From contig DBOI01000059.1 in the NCBI GenBank assembly GCA_002299245.1, forward strand, positions 1 to 23,458: 23,458 bases of DNA, in the 5' to 3' direction. How positions within the stretch are numbered: position 1 is the first letter of the stretch; each line of letters opens with the position of its first letter. A model generated the notes under the pieces. The model saw only the letters and a list, made by a program, of their open reading frames with translations. It did no database searches and was not told the origin of the DNA. The position numbers and the translations under genes were made by a program. The stretch comes from Hydrogenovibrio sp. UBA650. GTDB taxonomy: Bacteria > Pseudomonadota > Gammaproteobacteria > Thiomicrospirales > Thiomicrospiraceae. Below, piece after piece: positions 1-6,770 of the stretch.

Positions 1-41
1 GATACTTGAGTGAATTCACCTATCGTTTTAATAGAAGACAT
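1..41 (-). CDS. possible start of a gene running off the window edge
   Basis: An ATG on the minus strand at 41-39 opens a frame of 13 codons (MSSIKTIGEFTQV) that is still open at the window edge. It lies about 45 bases downstream of the shortened glutathione S-transferase gene. No convincing ribosome binding site is visible; the nearest purine-rich stretch (GGAA) is about 15 bases upstream. Too little is present to assign a family, and it could be chance. Confidence 0.3.
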   Translation of the reverse strand, partial: MSSIKTIGEFTQV

Positions 42-87
42 GATGTAAAAAGCTTGTTCCACAGAGCTTTGCTAGCATGCGCGGTTG

Positions 88-555
88 CTAAACCTGTAAA
101 GTTGAGTGCATTATTCTGATAGGCATAGAAAATAAGCTCTCTTCAATGCGGTTTAAAAATGGCAATGCCTGGCAACGATAATATTCCTGACTTTGCTCTG
201 GAAAACGGTCTGCATATTTATATTTATCCAGCCACTCTTTAAAATCATTGTCATTCAGATCAATCCATCGGTTTATGTCGTCTAGCAGATGAGATGGAGC
301 TAACTCCAGGTTATGATTAGCGCGGTTCTCAAGGGCCCAAAAAATAATATCCCGGCTCTCATCGATCACTTTACCATCAGGCAGAACCAAAACCGGAACC
401 GTACCTTTTGGAGAGGCCTGTAACATCTGCTCCGGCTTATCCCAAAATACAATTTCTCGCTGCTCAACCTGAATACCACTCAGATACAAGCCAACCCTGG
501 CACGCATGGCATAAGGACAACGCCGATAGGAATATAAAACAGGGTGATTAGACAT
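88..555 (-). CDS. glutathione S-transferase family protein, C-terminally shortened
   Basis: The first ~80 residues are a thioredoxin-fold GST N-terminal domain: YSYRRCPYAMRAR has the CPYA active-site region near residue 13, followed by the glutathione-binding KGTVPVLVLPDGKVIDES segment with its cis-proline. An alpha-helical C-terminal domain begins but stops at 155 residues; relatives of this type usually run to about 200-220. The last ~15 residues after NRIEESLF do not resemble the expected helices, which suggests a deletion or frameshift near position 130. It probably acts in the cytoplasm on glutathione conjugates or in disulfide chemistry, but activity of the short form is doubtful. Family assignment is firm; intactness is not. 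Confidence 0.8.
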   Translation of the reverse strand: MSNHPVLYSYRRCPYAMRARVGLYLSGIQVEQREIVFWDKPEQMLQASPKGTVPVLVLPDGKVIDESRDIIFWALENRANHNLELAPSHLLDDINRWIDLNDNDFKEWLDKYKYADRFPEQSQEYYRCQALPFLNRIEESLFSMPIRIMHSTLQV

Positions 556-586
556 AACTCATTATGTGGTTTAAGCAAAGTACATA

Positions 587-623
587 AAAAAGCCCGCAAT
601 GATTAAAGTTTGCAGGCTTTTCA
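587..623 (-). terminator. intrinsic terminator after slyD
   Basis: On the minus strand AAAAGCC and GGCTTTT form the base of a stem, continued by TGC/GCA pairing after one mismatch, and are followed by a run of six T. It lies about 28 bases after the slyD stop codon, between slyD and the GST gene. Confidence 0.75.
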
Positions 624-650
624 AAACAATCAAGTTTGGAAGCTTAGTTC

Positions 651-1160
651 TTAGGAGCAACAACCACTCCCCGACGAACAGCAACCGCCTTCTTGAGGGA
701 TATCAGTTGTCTTGTGTTCTAGCTCCTCTTCTGTTGCCTCGCGAACCTCTGTTACCTCAACCTCAAATACTAGATCAACACCCGCTAGCTCATGATTAGC
801 ATCTACAGTAACACCTTCATCAGTTACCTCGGTAATAGTAACTACGTGCATTTCATCACCTGATTGAACTTGAAACTTCATGCCGACTTCAATATTTTCA
901 ACTTCTTGAAAAGCCGCTTTGGGAATACCCGCTTGAATCAAGCTTTGATTAACTTCACCATAGGCATCAGCTGCTTGAATAGTGCAACTAAATTTGTCCC
1001 CTGCTTCTTTGCCCTCAAGCTCTTCTTCTAACTTAGGAATCAGGTTGTTATAGCCATGTAGGTAATCTAATGGCGTGTCACCAGAAGCGTCGAGCAGATT
1101 ACCATCAGTGTCTTTTAGAGTGAATTGAATTAAACCAACTTTGTTTTTCTCAATTTGCAT
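651..1160 (-). CDS. slyD: FKBP-type peptidyl-prolyl cis-trans isomerase, SlyD type
   Basis: A cytoplasmic proline isomerase and chaperone that in relatives also binds nickel and helps hydrogenase maturation. The order is classic SlyD: a short FKBP half (VGLIQFTLKDTDGNLLDAS, then LDYLHGYNNLIPKLEEELEGKEAGD), an inserted flap domain (AYGEVNQSLIQAGIPKAAF), the rest of the FKBP fold, and a short cysteine-rich metal-binding tail ending GGCCSSGSGCCS. I place the start at the ATG at 1160 (MQIEKNKVG) and not at the TTG at 1172, because GGGA sits 7 bases upstream of that ATG and the family begins this way. The tail has four cysteines and no histidine cluster, so it is shorter than in E. coli SlyD. Confidence 0.93.
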   Translation of the reverse strand: MQIEKNKVGLIQFTLKDTDGNLLDASGDTPLDYLHGYNNLIPKLEEELEGKEAGDKFSCTIQAADAYGEVNQSLIQAGIPKAAFQEVENIEVGMKFQVQSGDEMHVVTITEVTDEGVTVDANHELAGVDLVFEVEVTEVREATEEELEHKTTDIPQEGGCCSSGSGCCS

Positions 1161-1247
1161 TTTGATTCCCAATTATTCTTGATCGAAGCTCAATATCATA
1201 CCCTGAGCTTAGGGTATTTGTTAGCAAGTCTGCTGGAGGCCTGTAAA

Positions 1248-1871
1248 TTATTTGTTTGCCTCTGGTTTTTGTAATGCTTTTGCTAGCTCTTCAGGGAAAA
1301 AGATTTTGTTTGCATTAAGTTTATAACTCCAAGGCAAACCATCATTTTTCCAACCATCAATCACACGTTGACCTTTTTTAGGGCCCTTCTTGACTTTGTT
1401 ACCATCAAACCCGGTTGTAATAATATAGACATTTTTAAAACCCTGCTTAAACAGTGCTTTTGCAGCGCGCTTACTGCGTGCTCCAGATTTACAGATAAAT
1501 ACAATGCGATCATCACGTGTTAGACCTTTTTGTTTTAAACGGCGATCCAGCATTGATACAAACTGCTTATTATCAACACGTTCAAAACGACTGTACTTTT
1601 TATACCAATGCCATTGATCAAGATAATAGTAAGGAATATTTGCATCCACGCCATCGGCAATACCAAAGTACTGCAACTCTACTCGAGTACGAACATCAAC
1701 AAACAGAAGCTTATCTTTTTGCTCAGCAACCATCTCATGAGCTTGAGCAGGCGTTAAATACAGCCCTTGTGGTGTAATCCGGTTTTTTGGTACTTCAGCC
1801 GGATTTAGTTGGGTAGTAGCACAGCCTGAGAGTAGTAACAGTGAAATAAAAAGAGAAAGTAGAAGGCGCAT
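1248..1871 (-). CDS. rhodanese-domain lipoprotein
   Basis: A predicted lipoprotein: a basic and hydrophobic N-terminus ends in the lipobox LLSGC with Cys17. The mature part is one rhodanese domain: LLFVDVRTRVELQYFGIADG (residues ~55-75), then FICKSGARSKRAAKAL with the catalytic Cys127 at the start of the CKSGARS loop, and a GFDG segment. A six-residue active-site loop after the cysteine fits sulfurtransferases. Two features are uncommon: the domain is outside the cytoplasm, and there is an aromatic, basic insertion (YYYLDQWHWYKKYSRF, residues ~81-96) between the two halves. Substrate unknown. GGAA about 8 bases before the ATG serves as the ribosome binding site. Confidence 0.85.
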   Translation of the reverse strand: MRLLLSLFISLLLLSGCATTQLNPAEVPKNRITPQGLYLTPAQAHEMVAEQKDKLLFVDVRTRVELQYFGIADGVDANIPYYYLDQWHWYKKYSRFERVDNKQFVSMLDRRLKQKGLTRDDRIVFICKSGARSKRAAKALFKQGFKNVYIITTGFDGNKVKKGPKKGQRVIDGWKNDGLPWSYKLNANKIFFPEELAKALQKPEANK

Positions 1872-1912
1872 ATTGAAATTCCAAAATAAAAAATTTCGCG
1901 CGATTCTATCAT

Positions 1913-1953
1913 AGAGAAAAGGCCTATTACTTCAATTAAGAAATACAGGCCTG
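1913..1953 (-). terminator. hairpin made from two AGGCCT copies, likely terminator of the DM13 gene
   Basis: Two copies of AGGCCT (1920-1925 and 1947-1952) pair with each other; TATT (1925-1928) and AATA (1942-1945) extend the stem after a two-base bulge. On the minus strand the stem is followed by TTTTC. It begins 16 bases after the stop of the DM13 gene. The stem uses the palindrome that recurs throughout the window. Confidence 0.5.
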
Positions 1954-1968
1954 AAGAAACAGATAATC

Positions 1969-2463
1969 TTAGTTGTTAAAGTCAGCACTCACAATGAACT
2001 CATTGAAGGCTTTACACCAGATGGTCACCGACTGAAAATCAACGCCATCAGGCAGTTTGTAATAACTTGCACCAGAGCCTTTAATCAGAGCTCCCAACTC
2101 AGTTTGATTGGCTTTAACAAAACGATCTTCATGATCAATGCCAGTATCGCTGGAAATGTATACATGATAATCAGGCCCTGGCGTGGAAGAGAAGTCTTTT
2201 GCCAACTGAAGGTAACGCCCTTCAGCAGTTTCAACAATACTCACTGACCCCGAACCATGATGCAGAGTATCCTGGCCTCGGTCATCGTCTCTGAATTTGG
2301 CGGTTTTAATGACTTTTCCTTCAATTAACTGATCATCCATAAAACGGGATTGAAGATCATTGATATGTCCACCTACAACCGTTGTAATACTGTCCAAAAA
2401 GCCAGCTTGTGCAGACAGTGGCAACAACATTATTAGGCTAACTAACATAATTCTATTTAACAT
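1969..2463 (-). CDS. secreted DM13-domain protein
   Basis: An exported protein of 164 residues: signal peptide MLNRIMLVSLIMLLPLSAQA, then a short linker and a DM13 domain (~50-160) recognised by GSGSVSIVETAEGRYLQL, the FSSTPGPDYHVYIS segment and the near-C-terminal VTIWCKAFNEFIVSADF. DM13 domains are small beta-sandwiches thought to have an electron-transfer or redox role through the near-invariant cysteine in the WCKAF motif; that is family knowledge, not proven here. The ribosome binding site GGAGG ends 9 bases before the ATG and overlaps one copy of the recurring AGGCCT palindrome. Confidence 0.85.
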   Translation of the reverse strand: MLNRIMLVSLIMLLPLSAQAGFLDSITTVVGGHINDLQSRFMDDQLIEGKVIKTAKFRDDDRGQDTLHHGSGSVSIVETAEGRYLQLAKDFSSTPGPDYHVYISSDTGIDHEDRFVKANQTELGALIKGSGASYYKLPDGVDFQSVTIWCKAFNEFIVSADFNN

Positions 2464-2502
2464 TTTGACAGGCCTCCATCTGGATATAACGAAATTCTAA
2501 CA

Positions 2503-2530
2503 AACGGGTTACTTTAGTAAATAACCCGTT
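2503..2530. other. inverted repeat between DoxX and DM13 genes
   Basis: A perfect 9-base stem, AACGGGTTA (2503-2511) with TAACCCGTT (2522-2530), loop of 10. It sits between the DoxX-like gene and the DM13 gene. There is no good T-run on either side, so it may be a weak terminator, an attenuator or an operator. Confidence 0.45.
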
Positions 2531-2556
2531 AATAGCAATAATAACCTTACACATTA

Positions 2557-2946
2557 TTAATGATGAACAGGTCTACGGGTTCTGAGGAAATCAATCGTTT
2601 CAGGAAGCCTTAGCCAACCCACAACGGCACTGGCAACCAAAATAGCTCCGGCTACAAAGATCATTCCAATCTCAGCGTGTACGATGTGTGTAACGACTGC
2701 ACCGACCATAAACATGGCTAAACCAATTCCAGCAGGCCCGCGTAGAACAGGGATTAACAAGCCAATTGCACCTAATAATTCAATGGTACCAGTAACCGTT
2801 ACAAACCAGGCTGGATACCCCCAATTAGCGAACTTATCTATCCACTTGACCGGATCAATAAATTTACCACCACCAAACATCAAAAATACAGCCACCAGAA
2901 TAAGAGTAACTGCTGTTAGTAAGAGTGCTTTTCTATTTGTGCTCAT
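2557..2946 (-). CDS. DoxX-like inner-membrane protein
   Basis: 129 residues with four predicted membrane helices: LLLTAVTLILVAVFLMFGGGKF, WFVTVTGTIELLGAIGLLIPVL, AGIGLAMFMVGAVVTHIVHAE and MIFVAGAILVASAVVGWL. The GGGKF motif after helix 1, the GTIELLGAIGLL helix and the THIVH segment mark the DoxX/DoxX-like group. Members are often near redox or sulfur genes, but their biochemical activity is mostly unknown. AGGAG precedes the ATG by 8 bases. It may be co-transcribed with the DM13 gene downstream, interrupted by the inverted repeat at 2503-2530. Confidence 0.8.
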   Translation of the reverse strand: MSTNRKALLLTAVTLILVAVFLMFGGGKFIDPVKWIDKFANWGYPAWFVTVTGTIELLGAIGLLIPVLRGPAGIGLAMFMVGAVVTHIVHAEIGMIFVAGAILVASAVVGWLRLPETIDFLRTRRPVHH

Positions 2947-3067
2947 GTTAATTCTCCTCTAATAATTAACCCTCTATCTTTACAGACCAAACATTTGAAT
3001 TTTTCTTACAGGGGGCTTCTGCTGTTATACTTCCCAGAAAATAATCAAATCAAAAAAGCGAGGCAAA

Positions 3068-3340
3068 ATGAGTATTACACCTGAAGAACTTAAACGCATT
3101 ATGGATCACATGAATGACGACCATGAAGAGTCGCTGATTTTATACGCGCATGCATTTGCTGACCGCAAGGATGTGACCTCAGCCAAAATGGTTGACCTGA
3201 CTTCAAGTGAGATTGTGCTTGAGCTTGAATCGGGCGAACGTCTTGAAGTAACCCTAACCAGCCCAGTTATTACTGCAAAAGATGCTCATGTTGTGCTGGT
3301 TGATATGCACAAACAAGCTGCCATGCAGATGGCTAACTAA
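3068..3340 (+). CDS. DUF2470 domain protein
   Basis: A 90-residue cytoplasmic protein that is a single DUF2470 domain: IMDHMNDDHEESLILYAHAFA, then VDLTSSEIVLEL. The MNxDHxxxLxxYA helix also forms the C-terminal part of HugZ/HutZ-type heme-utilisation proteins, so a heme or flavin link is possible, but nothing near this gene supports it. GAGG lies about 6 bases upstream of the ATG. The stop codon abuts the ATG of the next gene, so the two are almost certainly translated together. Confidence 0.85.
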   Translation: MSITPEELKRIMDHMNDDHEESLILYAHAFADRKDVTSAKMVDLTSSEIVLELESGERLEVTLTSPVITAKDAHVVLVDMHKQAAMQMAN

Positions 3341-3778
3341 ATGAATATCTGTGGTGTTGAATTAACAGGTAACGATGCGGTTATCTGTCTACTAACGGTG
3401 GAAAATGAGATTTTCCACCTACCTGAATGTCGTGTGCGTCGGATAAGCTGTAAAAACCCCGATACCGTCAACGAACTAAGATACTTCCAAAAGACCTTTG
3501 TCCAGCTCATGAAGGACTACCAAATCGATGTTGTAGTCATCAAAGAACGTATGAAAAAAGGCAAATTTGCGGGTGGTGCAAACGGTTTTAAGTTGGAAGC
3601 CGCCATCCAGTTGGCAGACGAACTGAATAAAGTAGTGTTAATGTCCGCAAGCCAGCAGAAACAAAACCTAAAGAACTATCCTCTACCCATCTCCTTTGCA
3701 GAGACAGGCCTGAAAAAATTTCAAGAAACTGCGTTTGCTAGCGCCTTCTCTTACTATGCAGGAAAGCATGAGTGGTAA
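3341..3778 (+). CDS. DUF3010 family protein
   Basis: 145 residues starting MNICGVELTGNDAVICLL, with IDVVVIKERMKKGKFAGGANGFKLEA in the middle and SFAETGLKKFQETAFASAFSYY near the end; this is the pattern of DUF3010 proteins of gammaproteobacteria. The start GVELTGNDA followed by a conserved charged core resembles an RNase H-like fold, but I infer that only from pattern. Function unknown. The ATG directly follows the TAA of the DUF2470 gene. A copy of ACAGGCCTG lies in the coding sequence at 3704-3712, encoding part of ETGLK. Confidence 0.85.
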   Translation: MNICGVELTGNDAVICLLTVENEIFHLPECRVRRISCKNPDTVNELRYFQKTFVQLMKDYQIDVVVIKERMKKGKFAGGANGFKLEAAIQLADELNKVVLMSASQQKQNLKNYPLPISFAETGLKKFQETAFASAFSYYAGKHEW

Positions 3779-3808
3779 TCAACAAAGATTTATTGAATAA
3801 CGAATATC

Positions 3809-4234
3809 ATGGCAAATAAACCTGACTGGCTAAATGAACGTTCTGCAGCGATTCCGCTTATTATTGATAACGATCAAATTAAGGTGGTACTGGTGACCAC
3901 CAAGCCGAAACAAAAAGACAACTGGATATTTCCCAAAGGCCAGGTTGAATTGGGTATGTCAGCTTATGATTCTGCGGCAAAAGAAGCCTTTGAAGAGGCT
4001 GGTGTTATCGGACGTGTATCGCCAACTCTATTGGATGAATATCAACACGATAAATGGGGCGGAAAAATGTGCGTTAAGGTCTACACTCTAGAAGTGACCG
4101 AAATTCTAGATGTATGGCATGAAATGCAAGATCGAAACCGACAGATCATTCCTCTGGATGAGGCTATTAAGATCGTTCAATCATCGCAAAAACAATCTTT
4201 GCTTAAACTAAAACAGCAAATACAAAACCAATAA
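3809..4234 (+). CDS. Nudix hydrolase with a non-canonical Nudix box
   Basis: 141 residues; a Nudix fold of the type seen in diphosphoinositol-polyphosphate phosphohydrolases (NWIFPKGQVELG followed by AAKEAFEEAGVIG, residues 38-68). The metal-binding helix EAFEEAG (Glu59, Glu62, Glu63) is complete. In the standard pattern Gly-x5-Glu-x7-Arg-Glu, the Glu is Met50 and the Arg is Lys58, so the box is atypical. The protein probably cleaves a nucleoside diphosphate linked to another group; the substrate cannot be told. It follows DUF3010 by 30 bases. No clear Shine-Dalgarno is visible, so it may depend on coupling with the upstream genes. Confidence 0.85.
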   Translation: MANKPDWLNERSAAIPLIIDNDQIKVVLVTTKPKQKDNWIFPKGQVELGMSAYDSAAKEAFEEAGVIGRVSPTLLDEYQHDKWGGKMCVKVYTLEVTEILDVWHEMQDRNRQIIPLDEAIKIVQSSQKQSLLKLKQQIQNQ

Positions 4235-4250
4235 AGCTTATCCCAAAAAC

Positions 4251-4272
4251 AAAAAAACCTGCAATAGCAGGC
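4251..4272 (-). terminator. intrinsic terminator after the small membrane protein gene
   Basis: CCTGC (4258-4262) and GCAGG (4267-4271) form a 5-base stem with a 4-base loop. On the minus strand it is followed by seven T. It lies about 40 bases after the stop of the gene starting at 4529, and may also stop the plus-strand Nudix transcript, where the following bases are only moderately T-rich. Confidence 0.7.
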
Positions 4273-4310
4273 TTATTTGAATAGCTAAATTCTAGAGAAT
4301 CTAAACTAGA

Positions 4311-4529
4311 TTATTTCTTCTTTTTTGAATATCGGCCTGTTTTTATATCGGACCACATCATATAAATGTTACCGCCAATGATAAATCCAGCAGCTAGAAC
4401 AACCCCAGTAAGACCTATTGCAACTTGAAGAGATTGTGGGAGGATACCCGACCAAATTCCAAGAATAATTCCCAGTGGAATAAATACTGCAATAGTAAAA
4501 ACACCCAGTAGCATCAAAAAGTTCTTCAT
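4311..4529 (-). CDS. small two-helix membrane protein
   Basis: 72 residues with two predicted transmembrane helices (FLMLLGVFTIAVFIPLGIILGIWSGIL and LQVAIGLTGVVLAAGFIIGGNIYMMW) and a basic, cytoplasmic tail SKKKK. A purine-rich AAGGAAGG stretch lies about 11 bases before the ATG, and a strong terminator follows. I do not recognise a named family. A role cannot be proposed from context: it stands alone between the Nudix gene (convergent) and an AT-rich gap. Confidence 0.7.
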   Translation of the reverse strand: MKNFLMLLGVFTIAVFIPLGIILGIWSGILPQSLQVAIGLTGVVLAAGFIIGGNIYMMWSDIKTGRYSKKKK

Positions 4530-5116
4530 AATTTACGCGCCTTCCTTAGCAAAAAAACCAGAATGAACTATACTAATTAAACTCCATAAATTCAACAACT
4601 TTTGAACATAAAGTAAAGTAAATTCTAGTTTCCACACACTTCGTATGGTTAATTTTTGACTCTGATTAACACGCTCATTCCACTCTAATTTCTTCGCTAA
4701 TAAAAATTGATACCAGTCAAAAAAACAGTTAAATCAATATATAAACCAACAGCTTGGGAACTTTGTGTCAATTTATAAGGAGTATATTTAAAGTTAGCAG
4801 AGGTGTCTGTTAGCCGCTAAAAACCATAAAATAAATAATGAAATTAATCGTCGTTGAAGAACTTATCAGTTCATATGGTTTTGACCAGACTATAAGAAAG
4901 ATTCAAGACAACGCCAAATCTTTGCGATGAACGTGTCCAGAAGTTAAAAATATGAACAAGAGTATCCTTAAACACAGAAGTCCTGAAATAAATCTTAAGG
5001 TTAGTATTATCGAGCTAAGTAATTCAGGCTGTGCCAGTAAAACCTCAAAACAAGATAGTGTTAAATAGAACGGATTAATTTAAAACTCGCGCTATTCCAG
5101 TTTTAGTCGCCCAGAT
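4530..5116. other. AT-rich gap with a possible gene remnant
   Basis: 587 bases without a convincing gene and visibly richer in A and T than the flanks. From ATG 4838 a plus-strand frame runs 30 codons (begins MKLIVVEELISSYGFD) to TGA at 4928, then continues in the same frame for 45 more codons to TAG at 5066. A second ATG in that frame (4952) starts a 38-codon peptide beginning MNKSILKHRS. No Shine-Dalgarno stands before either. It may be a decayed gene, two tiny peptides or chance. AAGGAG at about 4778 has no start codon at suitable distance. Confidence 0.3.
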
Positions 5117-5602
5117 TCAAATTTTGACAACCGCCAACTCCGAATTAACCTCAATACTGCCTGATTTAATAACTCTTGCAGTAATGCCGCCATGTCCGCG
5201 CATAGCGTTGTAACCACCAGCACCGAGCACCTGCTCCATATAACTGCATGGATGGCACAGGCCTGTATATTCAAGAATGGCATCACCTAGAGAGAATTGC
5301 TTGTTTTTCAAAGCAAGTAGATTAATCCTCTCGACAACAATATTACGCCTGAGAGTTTCTGGTGAGACTTGATTCAAACCAAGGTTTGAAGCAATTGCAG
5401 GAAGGTGTTCAGCCTGAATTATGGTAACTTGACGTTTACCAGAAGTTCCGCAATATCGATCTCCAATCAAGCCTAATTCTGTATCCGCCTGAACCTTATC
5501 GACAACCTCAATACCCGCTCGCCTTGAAGGCCGTAAACCGATCCAGGTAACACGACCTTTTTGCGGCAAAATGTTTAGTAAACTGGTCACACTTTCAGCC
5601 AT
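5117..5602 (-). CDS. MOSC domain protein
   Basis: 161 residues, essentially one MOSC domain: VTWIGLRPSRRAGIEVVD at the start, GLIGDRYCGTSGKRQVTIIQAEHL in the middle, then LRRNIVVERINLLALKNKQFSLGDAILEYTGLCHPC and a GGYNAMRGHGGITARV end. MOSC domains are predicted sulfur-carrier or molybdenum-cofactor-binding modules; the conserved cysteine is in GLCHPC. Stand-alone MOSC proteins such as YiiM help detoxify N-hydroxylated bases, but whether this one does is not known. It follows the msrBA gene by 15 bases on the same strand, so the two probably form an operon. GGGTGAG upstream of the ATG is the likely ribosome binding site. Confidence 0.88.
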   Translation of the reverse strand: MAESVTSLLNILPQKGRVTWIGLRPSRRAGIEVVDKVQADTELGLIGDRYCGTSGKRQVTIIQAEHLPAIASNLGLNQVSPETLRRNIVVERINLLALKNKQFSLGDAILEYTGLCHPCSYMEQVLGAGGYNAMRGHGGITARVIKSGSIEVNSELAVVKI

Positions 5603-5617
5603 AATAACTCACCCTAA

Positions 5618-6622
5618 TCACTGCTTGATCTTTTCTGCATAGAGCATTTTGAATTTTGCCAGCTTTGGATCAATTACCGCTTGGCAATAGCCATATTGTG
5701 GCTGGCGATTATAAAAATTCTGATGCTCTGGTTCCGCCTCATAAAAGCTTGTAAATGGTTTTACCTCTGTGACAATCAGATCTTCATAAGCCTCACCCTG
5801 AACTTCTTTTATTATCTGCTCAGCGATTTCACGTTCTTGATCGTTATTCACTAAAATAATACTACGATACTGAGTACCACGATCTGCGCCCTGCTGGTTT
5901 AAGGTTGTAGGATCATGGGTAGTTAAGTGAATACGAATCAAATCACTGTAATTGATAATGTTTGGATCATAATCAACCTGAACAACTTCTGCATGACCGG
6001 TATTACCACTGCAAACCTCTCTATAAGCCGGATTTTTAACTTTGCCTCCAGCATAACCACTACGAACTTGAGTGACGCCTTCGAGCCTGTCAAAAATCGC
6101 CTCAGTACACCAAAAACACCCACCGCCAAAGGTAGCCGTTTGTATATTTTGGGTTTCACGCTCAGATTCAAGGCTCTGATCGGTTACTTTTTTTAGCGCA
6201 ACGGCATTCATACAATAACGCAAACCCGATGGTTTGGGGCCATCCGGAAAAACATGACCTAAGTGAGCGCCACAAGTATTACAGGTGGTTTCAATCCGAA
6301 TCATTCCATGACTGTTATCTTGGTGATAGGCAATCGCATTCTGTTTAATTGGCTGTGTGAACGACGGCCAACCCGATCCTGACTCAAACTTCTGCTCGGC
6401 ATTGAAAAGTAAGGTGTCACAACAAACACAACTGTAAAGAGCAGGTTCAAATAGAGAACACATCTCTGAGCTAAAGGCCATCTCGGTACCTTTTTGTCTA
6501 GTTATACGAAACTGCTCAGTAGTTAGCTGGTCTCGCCACTCCTGCTCAGTTTTTTCAACTTTGCGATCCGGTTCAGGATTACCATTACTCGCATACTGAA
6601 TAACGTCTTTCCATTGCAGCAT
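5618..6622 (-). CDS. msrBA: fused peptide-methionine (R)- and (S)-S-oxide reductase, MsrB-MsrA
   Basis: 334 residues that repair both stereoisomers of oxidised methionine. The N-terminal half is MsrB: zinc ligands Cys65/Cys68 and Cys114/Cys117 (in ETTCNTCGAHLGHVF), and the catalytic Cys137 in GLRYCMN. The C-terminal half is MsrA: FGGGCFWCTEAIF with catalytic Cys169, the RSGYAGG motif, and a resolving-cysteine segment YGYCQAVI. The order is B then A, the reverse of the PilB type. There is no signal peptide, so it acts in the cytoplasm with thioredoxin. A strong AGGAGG lies 6 bases before the ATG. The MOSC gene follows 15 bases downstream. Confidence 0.95.
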   Translation of the reverse strand: MLQWKDVIQYASNGNPEPDRKVEKTEQEWRDQLTTEQFRITRQKGTEMAFSSEMCSLFEPALYSCVCCDTLLFNAEQKFESGSGWPSFTQPIKQNAIAYHQDNSHGMIRIETTCNTCGAHLGHVFPDGPKPSGLRYCMNAVALKKVTDQSLESERETQNIQTATFGGGCFWCTEAIFDRLEGVTQVRSGYAGGKVKNPAYREVCSGNTGHAEVVQVDYDPNIINYSDLIRIHLTTHDPTTLNQQGADRGTQYRSIILVNNDQEREIAEQIIKEVQGEAYEDLIVTEVKPFTSFYEAEPEHQNFYNRQPQYGYCQAVIDPKLAKFKMLYAEKIKQ

Positions 6623-6770
6623 ATAGCCCTCCTATTTCTCTCTAAAAAATGCCGGGCAACCAGCAACCCAAGAGGTATTTTTTAAGCTCTGATTTATCGG
6701 CTTTTGAATTGTTTTATTAGACCTCAGTGCCATTCAATTTGTTTCATCCATGCATAACCTAAAAACTGAC

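Noticed and set aside
599..799. Plus-strand frame of 66 codons
   Set aside because: It lies on the antisense strand of slyD and its terminator; the slyD reading is clearly the real one.
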